DNA from: Halomonas elongata DSM 2581
GTDB taxonomy: Bacteria > Pseudomonadota > Gammaproteobacteria > Pseudomonadales > Halomonadaceae
Assembly (NCBI RefSeq): GCF_000196875.2
Contig: NC_014532.2
Span: 1,736,001 to 1,800,000 of the forward strand
Direction of reading: 5' to 3'
Length of the DNA stretch: 64,000 nt
Shown here: positions 56,231 through 64,000 of the stretch, one piece after another
How the letters are laid out: each line of letters opens with the position of its first letter
Position numbering within the stretch: position 1 is the stretch's first letter
Program-made: the position numbers and the translations under genes
Notes under the pieces: model-generated
Told to the model about the DNA's origin: nothing
What the model saw: only the letters and a program-made list of their open reading frames with translations
Databases searched by the model: none

Positions 56231-56635
56231 ATGAGTATTCGGCTGCGCAGCGAACGCAACGGCCGGTTGCGTGAACGGGCCACCATCGACGGCTTCGAGG
56301 ATCTGCTCGTCGACGTGCCCGAGGAATACGGGGGCGATGGCCTGGCGCCGGACCCGCATGACTACTTCGATCTCTCGCTGGGCGCCTGCAAGGCGATCAC
56401 CGCCCGGATGTACGCGCGTCGCAAGGGCTGGCCCCTGGAGAGCGTCGAGGTGACGGTCAATCGCGATGAACGCGACGAGGCGCGGGGTGTCTATCGCCTC
56501 GAGGTGATCATGCAGTTTCATGGCGACCTGGACGAGACGCAGCGGGCGCGGCTCGAGGAGATCAGCGACAAGTGTCCCATCCACCGCCTGATGACGACAT
56601 CCGAGGTCGAGATCACCACGCGCCGGTCGACATAG
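56231..56635 (+). CDS. OsmC/Ohr-family protein
   Basis: A 134-residue protein of the OsmC fold with both conserved cysteines: one in [22 protein letters not shown] (about residue 53) and one in [10 protein letters not shown] (about 117). Such proteins detoxify organic hydroperoxides using these thiols. The N terminus is the short form common in OsmC-like proteins. Its ATG directly follows the stop of the small HMA-like gene. Promoter sequences between are impossible, so it relies on that gene's promoter. Confidence 0.88.
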   Translation: MSIRLRSERNGRLRERATIDGFEDLLVDVPEEYGGDGLAPDPHDYFDLSLGACKAITARMYARRKGWPLESVEVTVNRDERDEARGVYRLEVIMQFHGDLDETQRARLEEISDKCPIHRLMTTSEVEITTRRST

Positions 56636-56663
56636 CCGCATGTCGCGACAGCAGGGAGAACCG

Positions 56664-58685
56664 ATGAGCAAGCCGTTTCGTCTGGAATCGAAGTTCAAGC
56701 CCGCCGGGGATCAGCCCTCGGCCATCGAGGGGCTGGTGAAGGGGCTCGAAGCCGGCCTGGCCCACCAGACGCTGCTGGGGGTGACCGGCTCGGGCAAGAC
56801 CTTCACCATGGCCAACGTCGTCGAGCGCCTGCAGCGTCCGACCATCGTCATGGCGCCGAACAAGACCCTGGCCGCCCAGCTCTATGGCGAGTTCAAGTCG
56901 TTCTTCCCCGAAAATGCCGTCGAGTACTTCGTTTCCTACTACGACTATTATCAGCCCGAGGCCTATGTGCCTTCCTCGGACACCTTCATCGAGAAGGACG
57001 CCTCGATCAACGATCACATCGAGCAGATGCGGCTGTCCGCCACCAAGGCGCTGCTCGAGCGTCGCGATGCGCTGATCGTGGTCTCGGTGTCGGCGATCTA
57101 CGGTCTCGGCGATCCGGACCTCTACCTGAAGATGCGCCTGCACTTCAATCGTGGCGAGCTCATCGACCAGCGCGCCTTCCTGCGACGCCTGGCCGAGTTG
57201 CAGTACACCCGCAACGACATGGACTTCAAGCGCGGGACCTACCGGGTACGCGGCGATGTCATCGATATCTTCCCGGCCGACGCCGAGGACGAGGCCGTGC
57301 GCGTCGAGCTGTTCGACGACGAGATCGACCAGATCAGCCTGTTCGATCCGCTGACCGGCGAAGTGCGGGGCAAGGTGCCGCGCATGACCATCTATCCCAA
57401 GACGCACTATGTGACGCCGCGGGAAACCATCATGGGCGCCATCGACTCGATCAAGGAAGAGCTGGCGGAGCGGCTGGCCTGGATGCGCCAGCACGACAAG
57501 CTGGTCGAGGCGCAGCGGCTGGAGCAGCGTTCGCTCTACGACATCGAGATGATGCTGGAACTCGGCTACTGCAACGGCATCGAGAACTATTCCCGCTACC
57601 TCTCGGGGCGGGCGCCCGGCGAGCCGCCGCCCACCTTTTTCGATTACCTGCCGGCGGATGCCCTGCTGTTCATCGACGAGTCCCACGTCAGCGTTCCCCA
57701 GGTCGGGGGCATGTACAAGGGTGACCGTTCGCGCAAGGAGACGCTGGTGGAATACGGCTTCCGGCTGCCCTCGGCACTGGACAACCGCCCCATGACGTTC
57801 CAGGAATGGGAGCGCATCTGCCCTCAGGCGGTGTTCGTCTCGGCGACGCCCGGCCCCTATGAAGCCGAGCACGCCGGGCAGGTGGTGGAGCAGGTGGTGC
57901 GTCCCACCGGCCTGCTCGATCCCGAGATCGAGGTGCGCCCGGCCTCCACCCAGGTCGACGATCTGTTGTCGGAAGTCCGTGCACGCAGCGCGGTGGACGA
58001 GCGCGTGCTGGTCACCACCCTGACCAAGCGCATGGCCGAGGACCTGACCGAGTACCTGGATGAGCACGACGTCAGGGTGCGATACCTGCACTCCGACATC
58101 GATACCGTCGAGCGCGTGGAGATCATCCGTGATCTTCGACTCGGCAAGTTCGATGTCCTGGTGGGCATCAACCTGCTGCGCGAGGGCCTGGACATTCCCG
58201 AGGTTTCGCTGGTGGCGATCCTCGATGCCGACAAGGAAGGCTTCCTGCGCAACGAGCGCTCGCTGATTCAGACCATCGGCCGGGCGGCGCGCAATGCCCA
58301 TGGCAAGGCAGTGCTCTATGGCGATCGGGTCACCGATTCCATGCGCCGTGCCATCGACGAGACCGAACGTCGACGCGCCAAGCAGATCGCTCATAACGAG
58401 GAGCATGGCATCACGCCCGAAACCGTGTCCCGTTCGGTGGCGGATATCCTCGAGTCGGCCGAGACCCCGGGACGCAAGGGCAAGGGGCGCAAGAGCGAAC
58501 GCAAGGTGGCCGAGGGCGCGGCGATCTACGATCCCGATTCCCTGTCGCCGGCGGAGATACAGAAGGAGCTGACGCGGCTCGAGGATGCCATGGTCGAGGC
58601 GGCGCAGAATCTCGAGTTCGAGGAAGCCGCGCGACTGCGGGATCGCCTGCATGAGCTCAAGGAGCGCCAACTGGCGGTGGGCTGA
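56664..58685 (+). CDS. uvrB: UvrABC excinuclease subunit B
   Basis: A 673-residue helicase-like damage-recognition protein of nucleotide excision repair. Walker A GVTGSGKT (about 42-49), the beta-hairpin region [18 protein letters not shown] (about 92-109), FIDESH (Walker B region), the helicase motif QTIGRAARN and a C-terminal UVR domain (about 635-670, [21 protein letters not shown] in two halves) are present. GCAGGGAG precedes the ATG at 56664. It is complete and normal. Confidence 0.98.
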   Translation: MSKPFRLESKFKPAGDQPSAIEGLVKGLEAGLAHQTLLGVTGSGKTFTMANVVERLQRPTIVMAPNKTLAAQLYGEFKSFFPENAVEYFVSYYDYYQPEAYVPSSDTFIEKDASINDHIEQMRLSATKALLERRDALIVVSVSAIYGLGDPDLYLKMRLHFNRGELIDQRAFLRRLAELQYTRNDMDFKRGTYRVRGDVIDIFPADAEDEAVRVELFDDEIDQISLFDPLTGEVRGKVPRMTIYPKTHYVTPRETIMGAIDSIKEELAERLAWMRQHDKLVEAQRLEQRSLYDIEMMLELGYCNGIENYSRYLSGRAPGEPPPTFFDYLPADALLFIDESHVSVPQVGGMYKGDRSRKETLVEYGFRLPSALDNRPMTFQEWERICPQAVFVSATPGPYEAEHAGQVVEQVVRPTGLLDPEIEVRPASTQVDDLLSEVRARSAVDERVLVTTLTKRMAEDLTEYLDEHDVRVRYLHSDIDTVERVEIIRDLRLGKFDVLVGINLLREGLDIPEVSLVAILDADKEGFLRNERSLIQTIGRAARNAHGKAVLYGDRVTDSMRRAIDETERRRAKQIAHNEEHGITPETVSRSVADILESAETPGRKGKGRKSERKVAEGAAIYDPDSLSPAEIQKELTRLEDAMVEAAQNLEFEEAARLRDRLHELKERQLAVG

Positions 58686-58833
58686 ACCGGTGGCTTGAGC
58701 CGATGATTCCTGCGGTGTCAAGCTGCCGGAAGGCAAGCGATTACGGTATGATAACCGCTCCTTGAAGCCCGCCGCCGGCGTTTCGGGTCGGTACAGAAGC
58801 GGGCGCGTCGACCCACAAAGGAGCGACTTGCTC

Positions 58834-60339
58834 ATGACCGTGATCCGCCAGGACGACCTCATCCAGAGTGTCGCCGACGCCCTGCAGTATATCTCCTACT
58901 ATCATCCCAAGGACTTCATCGATGCCATGGCGGAGGCCTACGAGCGGGAGGAGAATCCTGCCGCCAGGGACGCCATCGCCCAGATCCTGATCAATTCCCG
59001 GATGTGTGCCACCGGTCATCGCCCGATCTGTCAGGATACCGGCATCGTCACCGTCTTCGTGCACGTCGGCATGAACGTGCGCTTCGAGACGGACATGAGC
59101 CTGGATGACATGATCAACGAGGGGGTGCGTCGGGCCTATCTGCTGCCCGATAACGTGCTGCGTGCCTCGGTGCTGGCCGACCCGGACGGCAAGCGTGCCA
59201 ATACCCGTGACAACACGCCGGCGGTGATTCACCACAAGCTGGTGCCCGGCGACACCGTCGAGGTGCATGTGGCCGCCAAGGGCGGCGGCAGCGAGGCCAA
59301 GTCGAAGTTCGCCATGCTCAATCCCTCCGATAGCGTGGTCGACTGGGTGCTCGAGCAATTGCCGAAGATGGGCGCCGGCTGGTGCCCGCCGGGGATGCTC
59401 GGCATCGGCATCGGCGGTACCGCCGAGAAAGCCATGGAGCTGGCCAAGGAATCGTTGCTCGATCCCATCGACATCCAGGAACTCCAGGCTCGCGGGGCTT
59501 CGAACCGCGCCGAGGAGCTGCGTCTCGAGCTCTACGACAAGGTCAATCGGACCGGCATCGGTGCCCAGGGCCTGGGCGGGTTGACCACGGTGCTCGACAT
59601 CAAGGTCAAGGACTATCCGACCCATGCTGCCAACAAGCCGGTGGCGATCATTCCCAACTGCGCGGCGACGCGTCACGCCCACTTCACCCTGGACGGTTCC
59701 GGCGCGGCCGCGCTGCCGGCGCCCAAGCTCGAGGACTGGCCGGAGATCACCCGCGAGGCCGGCGACAACGTCAAGCGCGTCGATCTCGATGCGATCACCG
59801 CCGAGGAGATTCGCACCTGGCAGCCCGGGGACACCCTGCTGCTCAATGGCAAGCTGCTCACCGGCCGTGACGCCGCCCACAAGCGCATGGTCGACATGAT
59901 CGCCAAGGGCGAGCCGCTGCCCGTGGACCTGAAGGGGCGCTTCATCTACTACGTGGGCCCGGTGGATCCGGTCGGTGACGAAGTGGTGGGGCCGGCCGGT
60001 CCGACCACGGCGACCCGGATGGACAAGTTCACGCGGACCATGCTGGAGCAGACCGGCCTGTTGGGCATGGTCGGCAAGGCCGAGCGTGGCGAAGCGGCCA
60101 TCGAGGCGATTCGCGACAATCAGGCCGTCTACCTGATGGCGGTCGGCGGCTCCGCCTACCTGGTGGCCCAGGCAATCAAGCAGGCGCGAGTGGTCGGCTT
60201 CGAGGACCTGGGCATGGAAGCGATCTATGAGTTCGAGGTCGAGGACATGCCGGTGACCGTGGCGGTGGACAGCGCGGGCACTTCGGTACATCAGACCGGG
60301 CCGGCAAAGTGGAAGGAGATCATCGCCGAGCGCGCCTGA
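58834..60339 (+). CDS. fumA: Fumarate hydratase class I (Fe-S)
   Basis: A 501-residue iron-sulfur fumarase of the TCA cycle. The three cluster cysteines are visible in PICQDTGIV, GAGWCPPGM and IPNCAATRHAHF; GRDAAHKRMVDM and GPTTATRMDKF carry further conserved residues. Single-chain class I enzymes are oxygen sensitive. AAAGGAG at 58817-58823 supports the start at 58834. It is followed by a 10-base-pair hairpin and stands between uvrB and cls without shared function. Confidence 0.93.
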   Translation: MTVIRQDDLIQSVADALQYISYYHPKDFIDAMAEAYEREENPAARDAIAQILINSRMCATGHRPICQDTGIVTVFVHVGMNVRFETDMSLDDMINEGVRRAYLLPDNVLRASVLADPDGKRANTRDNTPAVIHHKLVPGDTVEVHVAAKGGGSEAKSKFAMLNPSDSVVDWVLEQLPKMGAGWCPPGMLGIGIGGTAEKAMELAKESLLDPIDIQELQARGASNRAEELRLELYDKVNRTGIGAQGLGGLTTVLDIKVKDYPTHAANKPVAIIPNCAATRHAHFTLDGSGAAALPAPKLEDWPEITREAGDNVKRVDLDAITAEEIRTWQPGDTLLLNGKLLTGRDAAHKRMVDMIAKGEPLPVDLKGRFIYYVGPVDPVGDEVVGPAGPTTATRMDKFTRTMLEQTGLLGMVGKAERGEAAIEAIRDNQAVYLMAVGGSAYLVAQAIKQARVVGFEDLGMEAIYEFEVEDMPVTVAVDSAGTSVHQTGPAKWKEIIAERA

Positions 60340-60371
60340 TCCGTTACAGAGTAGCGTCCGCGACTGCGCAT

Positions 60372-60399
60372 GACGGCCCCGTCGACTGGCGGGGCCGTC
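60372..60399 (+). terminator. Hairpin after the fumarase gene
   Basis: GACGGCCCCG (60372-60381) pairs perfectly with CGGGGCCGTC (60390-60399) around an 8-base loop, 30 bases after the fumarase stop. Confidence 0.75.
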
Positions 60400-60471
60400 G
60401 TCGTTGCGCGTATGCTATGGCCCGTCGATCATCGACGACCCGCGTCTTTATCCCACGGAAAGGGTGTGAGC

Positions 60472-61890
60472 ATGGCTTCCTGGTTGTTCGGCGTGCTGAT
60501 TCCGACGATTCATCTGCTCGGCATTCTGTCGGCGGTACAGGCCTTGATGTCCAGCCGTACGTCCCAGGGGGCTATCGCCTGGATCATCTCGCTGGTGACC
60601 GTTCCTTATCTGGCGGTGCCGGCCTACTGGGTGTTCGGCAGGCCGAGATTCTATGGCTATGTATCGGCGCGCGGCGAGCGCGATTCCGTGCTGCGTCGGG
60701 TGCTGGCGCGCTACCGCAACCTGGTCGAGCCTTACCTGGCCGGCGCCAAGGAAGCCGACGTGCTGGCCGTGGAAAAGCTGGCGATGATGCCGCTGACCAG
60801 TGGCAACCGCGCGGAGCTGCTGGTGGATGGCGAAGCGACCTTCGAAAGCCTGTTTGCGGGCATCGACCGTGCCGAGCAGTATGTTCTGGTGCAGTTCTTC
60901 ATCGTGCGCGACGACGCCCTCGGCCACGAGCTCAAGCAGCGCCTGAAGAATGCTGTCGCGAGAGATGTACGCGTCTATTTCCTCTATGACGAGATCGGCT
61001 GTCACAAGCTGCCGGAGCGTTACCTGCGCGATCTGCGTGGGGCCGGCGTGGCGGTCAGCGCCTTTCACTCCTCCCGCGGCGTGAGACACCGCTTCCAGCT
61101 CAACTTCCGCAATCACCGCAAGATCCTGGTGGTCGACGGTCGCGAAGGCTGGGTTGGCGGGTTCAATGTCGGCGTCGAGTATCTGGGCCAGAACCCCAAG
61201 CATGGCCATTGGCGCGATACCCATCTGCGCCTGGCGGGCCCCAGCGTGCTCGGCCTCCAGGAAGCCTTCTGGGAGGACTGGCACTGGGCGACGGGTGAGG
61301 TGGCCAGCCTGACCTGGACGCCACAGGTCACCTGCGAGGAAAGCCAGAATGTGGTGATCGTGCCCTCGGGACCGGCGGATCCGCAGGAAACCGCCAGCCT
61401 GCTGGTGCAACATGCCATCCACAGTGCCCACGAGCGCCTCTGGGTGACCAGCCCCTATTTCGTGCCGGACCACAGTGTCCAGGATGCCCTGAGACTGGCC
61501 GCCATGCGCGGGGTGGACGTGCGTATCATGATGCCGGAGCGCCCGGATCATCTGCTGGTCTTCCTCTCGGCCTTTTCCTTCTTGCCCGACATGCTGCGTG
61601 CCGGCGTGAGGGTGTATCGCTACCAGCCGGGCTTTCTGCACCAGAAGGTCATCCTGATCGATGACGTGGCGGCCAGCGTCGGCACCGTGAATCTCGACAA
61701 TCGCTCCTTCCGGCTCAATTTCGAGATCACGGCGGTGGTGCCGGACCGGCGTTTCGCCGCCGAGGTGCACGAAATGCTCGTGCACGATTTCACTGCCTGT
61801 CGGGAAGTCACGCTCGAGGAGATCCAGTCCCGGGCGCTGTGGCGCAAGTTGTTGTCCCGTGCTGCCTATCTGCTCTCTCCGGTGCAGTGA
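60472..61890 (+). CDS. cls: Cardiolipin synthase
   Basis: A 472-residue membrane enzyme condensing two phosphatidylglycerols to cardiolipin. Two N-terminal helices (about 3-22 and 35-55) precede two phospholipase D motifs: HRKILVVDGREGWVGGFNVG (about 222-241) and HQKVILIDDVAASVGTVNLD (about 399-418). AAAGGG precedes the ATG at 60472. Cardiolipin content rises in halophiles under salt stress, so osmotic control is plausible but not shown by the sequence. Confidence 0.94.
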   Translation: MASWLFGVLIPTIHLLGILSAVQALMSSRTSQGAIAWIISLVTVPYLAVPAYWVFGRPRFYGYVSARGERDSVLRRVLARYRNLVEPYLAGAKEADVLAVEKLAMMPLTSGNRAELLVDGEATFESLFAGIDRAEQYVLVQFFIVRDDALGHELKQRLKNAVARDVRVYFLYDEIGCHKLPERYLRDLRGAGVAVSAFHSSRGVRHRFQLNFRNHRKILVVDGREGWVGGFNVGVEYLGQNPKHGHWRDTHLRLAGPSVLGLQEAFWEDWHWATGEVASLTWTPQVTCEESQNVVIVPSGPADPQETASLLVQHAIHSAHERLWVTSPYFVPDHSVQDALRLAAMRGVDVRIMMPERPDHLLVFLSAFSFLPDMLRAGVRVYRYQPGFLHQKVILIDDVAASVGTVNLDNRSFRLNFEITAVVPDRRFAAEVHEMLVHDFTACREVTLEEIQSRALWRKLLSRAAYLLSPVQ

Positions 61891-61991
61891 TTCGCTTGGG
61901 ATGGGCGAGCGGCTGAGGTAAATTACGCTCACGCCGAGCATACCGACCGACTCCGGAAGAGTCGTCCATGTATCAGTGATCGGGAGTCGTG

Positions 61992-62909
61992 GTGAACCTC
62001 GAGACCAAGTGGCTGGAAGATTTCGTCGCCCTGGCCAACACGCGTAGTTTTTCTGGATCGGCGCGACAGCGCCACGTCACTCAACCGGCCTTCAGCCGGC
62101 GCATCCGTTCGCTGGAGCAGGCGGTGGGCGTCACCCTGGTCGATCGCTCCACCACGCCGGTGGATCTCACCCCGGAAGGGCAGTTGTTCCTGGTGACCGC
62201 GCGCAGCATGGTCGAGCAGCTCAACGAGAGCCTTGGCCACTTGCGGGGGCTTTCCATGGCCAACGAAGCCCTGGACATCGTGGCCGCGCACTCCCTGGCA
62301 TTGAGCTTCTATCCGCAGTGGATCTCCCGCCTGCAGAAGGGCGTCGGCGAATTGCCGACCCGCCTGGTGGCCATGAACGTGGGCGATGCCATTCATGTGC
62401 TGCGCGAAGGCAACTGCGACCTGATGCTGGCGTACTATGATCCCTATGCCAGCATGCAGCTCGACGCCGAGGTCTTTCCCTCCTTTTCCATCGGCCAGGT
62501 CAAGATGCTGCCGGTCTGTCTGCCGGATACCCGGGGGCGGCCGCGTTTCTCGCTGGACAGCGGCGAGGCGATTCCCTATCTCTCCTACACCCAGGGGGCC
62601 TTCCTGGGGCGCAGCGTGCGCATGCTGCTGAAGAATGACCCGCTGCGCATGCGCCTGCGGACCGTCTACGAGACCGCCATGGCCGAAGGGCTCAAGGGCA
62701 TGGTCATGCAGGGTGTGGGCATGGCCTGGATCCCGGACTTCTGCATCCGCCAGGAACTCAACGATGGCCGGCTGGTGCGGGCGGGCGGCGAGCAGAACGA
62801 TGTGCCGCTGGAGATCCGCCTGTATCGTTGCTCGCTGGTGCACAAGCCTGGCGTGGAGAAACTCTGGCGGCAGATGATGAAGCTGCCGAGGGATTTCCTC
62901 CAGGCCTGA
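61992..62909 (+). CDS. LysR-family regulator, HypT-like
   Basis: A 305-residue LysR protein starting at GTG 61992, with GGGAG at 61982-61986 just upstream. The DNA-binding half (LETKWLEDFVALANTRSFS, then QPAFSRRIRSLEQAVGVTL) is very like E. coli HypT, the hypochlorite-responsive regulator, as is the TPVDLTPEGQLF segment. Whether it senses hypochlorite by methionine oxidation is not known; the effector domain is less alike. It lies between cls and a minus-strand gene, with no evident target. Confidence 0.82.
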   Translation: MNLETKWLEDFVALANTRSFSGSARQRHVTQPAFSRRIRSLEQAVGVTLVDRSTTPVDLTPEGQLFLVTARSMVEQLNESLGHLRGLSMANEALDIVAAHSLALSFYPQWISRLQKGVGELPTRLVAMNVGDAIHVLREGNCDLMLAYYDPYASMQLDAEVFPSFSIGQVKMLPVCLPDTRGRPRFSLDSGEAIPYLSYTQGAFLGRSVRMLLKNDPLRMRLRTVYETAMAEGLKGMVMQGVGMAWIPDFCIRQELNDGRLVRAGGEQNDVPLEIRLYRCSLVHKPGVEKLWRQMMKLPRDFLQA

Positions 62910-62974
62910 ACATAGCGTGATTGCCTGCTGTGCCCGACACGGAAATTCCTGTCCCCTGGGCCGGACCCTTCCCG

Positions 62975-64000
62975 TCAGGGACTGCTGAAGTCGGCGGGCA
63001 GGCCCAGAAAGTTCTGGATGATAAAGAAGTGGTCTTCGAACAGGGTATCCGGCTCGAGGTCGGCCAGCGGGACCCAGCGCGCATGGTCGCCACCCTTGAC
63101 CGGCTTCAGGCGGGGTAGCTGCTGGTCCGGACGCAGGGCGAAGTAGAAGGCCTCGGCCAGGGTTCGGCCACGCCAGCTTCGGTGCGGCTCGTCGAAAAGC
63201 CGCTGGCCGCGCAACGAGCCCTTGAGCACGGGTTCCGGCACCTTGAGGCGTACCCGTTCGCGAAGTTCACGCAGGCAGGCATCCAGCAGGCGTTCCTGCG
63301 GATTGATGAAGCCTCCGGGCAGGGCAAGGAGCCCCTTGCCCGGTGCCGCGGTGCGCTTGACCAGCAGGATGTGGCCGGATTGCACTACCACCGCGCTGAC
63401 GGTGACGAAGATCGGCGGGTAGGGCGCCTGTGCCCAGGCACGCCGGTATTGATCCAGCAGGCCCTGCTCCTCGACCAGCTGTTGATAGGCCTCGGTCTCG
63501 AGGAATTGCTTGATGCCGTCGATCACGCCGGGCGGGAGCTCATGGGAGGCGCCGGCGCTGGCGTAATCGGCGGCGGCGATCGGTGAGCGGAACAGCCGCT
63601 CGCGGATCTGGCTGGCCGAGATGCCCTCGACCATCGGCACGCTGACCGACTCCCATTGGGGGAAGAGCGAAAGATAGTAGCTCGATTGGCCGCGACTGGC
63701 GCCGATCAGGCCGATGCGCGGCAGTCGGGCATGGCTGGGAGAGGCGATGTCGCGCACCTTGCGCTGCACATCACGAACCCAGACATCGTTGTTGTAGAGG
63801 GCGTCAAGCAGCGGCACGATCTCGAGGCGTTCGTTGTCCTCGTCGTCGAAGGCGCTGCGCAGCATGCGGCGGCGTTCGTCGAAGCGCCAGGGGTTGCGCA
63901 GCGAGCGGGCCTGCCAGGCGGAGCCGATCAGCACGATGACCTGGCGGGCACGCTTGAGGGCCTGGTGGATGACCGCCAGATGGCCGAGATGCGTGGGCTG
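62975..64000 (-). CDS. nadM: Bifunctional NadM/Nudix protein, 5' end beyond the window
   Basis: The frame is open to the window edge, so about 342 codons are seen and the very N terminus is missing. The N-terminal part is an NMN adenylyltransferase: QPTHLGHLAVIHQAL (the TxxGH nucleotide motif), then ISASQIRERLF near the domain end. The C-terminal Nudix domain starts near IFVTVSAVVVQSGHILLVKR. Its box reads GGFINPQERLLDACLREL then RERVRL; the second glutamate of REUxEE is arginine and the final glycine is also arginine, so hydrolase activity may be lost. Such fusions make NAD and clear ADP-ribose. The stop at 62975 is 66 bases after the HypT-like gene's stop, convergent. Confidence 0.88.
   Translation of the reverse strand, partial: QPTHLGHLAVIHQALKRARQVIVLIGSAWQARSLRNPWRFDERRRMLRSAFDDEDNERLEIVPLLDALYNNDVWVRDVQRKVRDIASPSHARLPRIGLIGASRGQSSYYLSLFPQWESVSVPMVEGISASQIRERLFRSPIAAADYASAGASHELPPGVIDGIKQFLETEAYQQLVEEQGLLDQYRRAWAQAPYPPIFVTVSAVVVQSGHILLVKRTAAPGKGLLALPGGFINPQERLLDACLRELRERVRLKVPEPVLKGSLRGQRLFDEPHRSWRGRTLAEAFYFALRPDQQLPRLKPVKGGDHARWVPLADLEPDTLFEDHFFIIQNFLGLPADFSSP

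Overview
The window is typical chromosomal DNA of a GC-rich gammaproteobacterium, most likely Halomonas or a close relative in the Halomonadaceae. I infer this from the gene order thrS-infC-rpmI-rplT-pheS-pheT-ihfA, the acidic bias of many proteins, the cox/ctaA/ctaB layout, and protein sequences that resemble Halomonas and Pseudomonas homologues. No species call is possible from sequence reading alone. I see no insertion sequence, prophage, CRISPR array, rRNA or plasmid origin. There is one tRNA, tRNA-Pro(GGG).

Layout. 1-2.8 kb is the end of a polyol operon (polyol dehydrogenase, xylulokinase, transaldolase). 2.8-6.1 kb holds a small lipoprotein, a two-gene HlyD/DUF2955-type efflux system and two small envelope proteins. 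6.2-10.8 kb holds a P-loop protein, a large acyl-CoA synthetase/GNAT protein of the Pat family and a zinc alcohol dehydrogenase, ending at tRNA-Pro. 11.2-12.3 kb is an LrgA/LrgB pair. 12.4-20.4 kb is an aa3 cytochrome c oxidase cluster with its assembly and heme A genes. 20.4-23.7 kb has an SLC13 transporter, a DUF2489 protein and an OmpA-like lipoprotein. 23.9-31.1 kb is the translation cluster thrS to ihfA. 31.2-34.9 kb has small genes, ppnN and a LysR regulator. 35-41.7 kb is the glycine cleavage locus, with gcvHP on one strand and a Na+/glycine-alanine symporter plus gcvT on the other. 41.8-45.9 kb is mostly envelope and lipid genes (PAP2 phosphatase, glycosyltransferase, LysM/M23 protein, acyltransferase) with an AlkB-like dioxygenase. 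46-54 kb concentrates ketone-body and 3-hydroxybutyrate metabolism (acetoacetyl-CoA synthetase, LysR, SCOT A/B, 3-hydroxybutyrate dehydrogenase) with glutaredoxin and an inositol-phosphatase family enzyme between. 54-64 kb is housekeeping: TatD, YgfZ, OsmC, UvrB, class I fumarase, cardiolipin synthase, a HypT-like regulator and a NadM-Nudix protein cut by the window edge.

How the genes work together. The cox cluster carries oxidase structural subunits, Cox11, SURF1, heme O/A synthesis and a Sco-like CX3C protein in the place where no ordinary sco gene follows. The ketone-body genes convert 3-hydroxybutyrate to acetoacetate and then to acetoacetyl-CoA by two routes. The gcv genes and the symporter link glycine uptake with glycine oxidation.

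Most of the window is ordinary core genome. The less ordinary signals are small: an AUC-initiated infC; a nested four-stem RNA-like element between pheS and pheT; repeat elements between scoA and scoB and near gcvH and grxA; a DnaA-box palindrome after scoB; and several proteins whose key motif residues are changed (Nudix box, Walker A, LytM site, HMA cysteines). I did not find a convincing wholly new multi-gene system.
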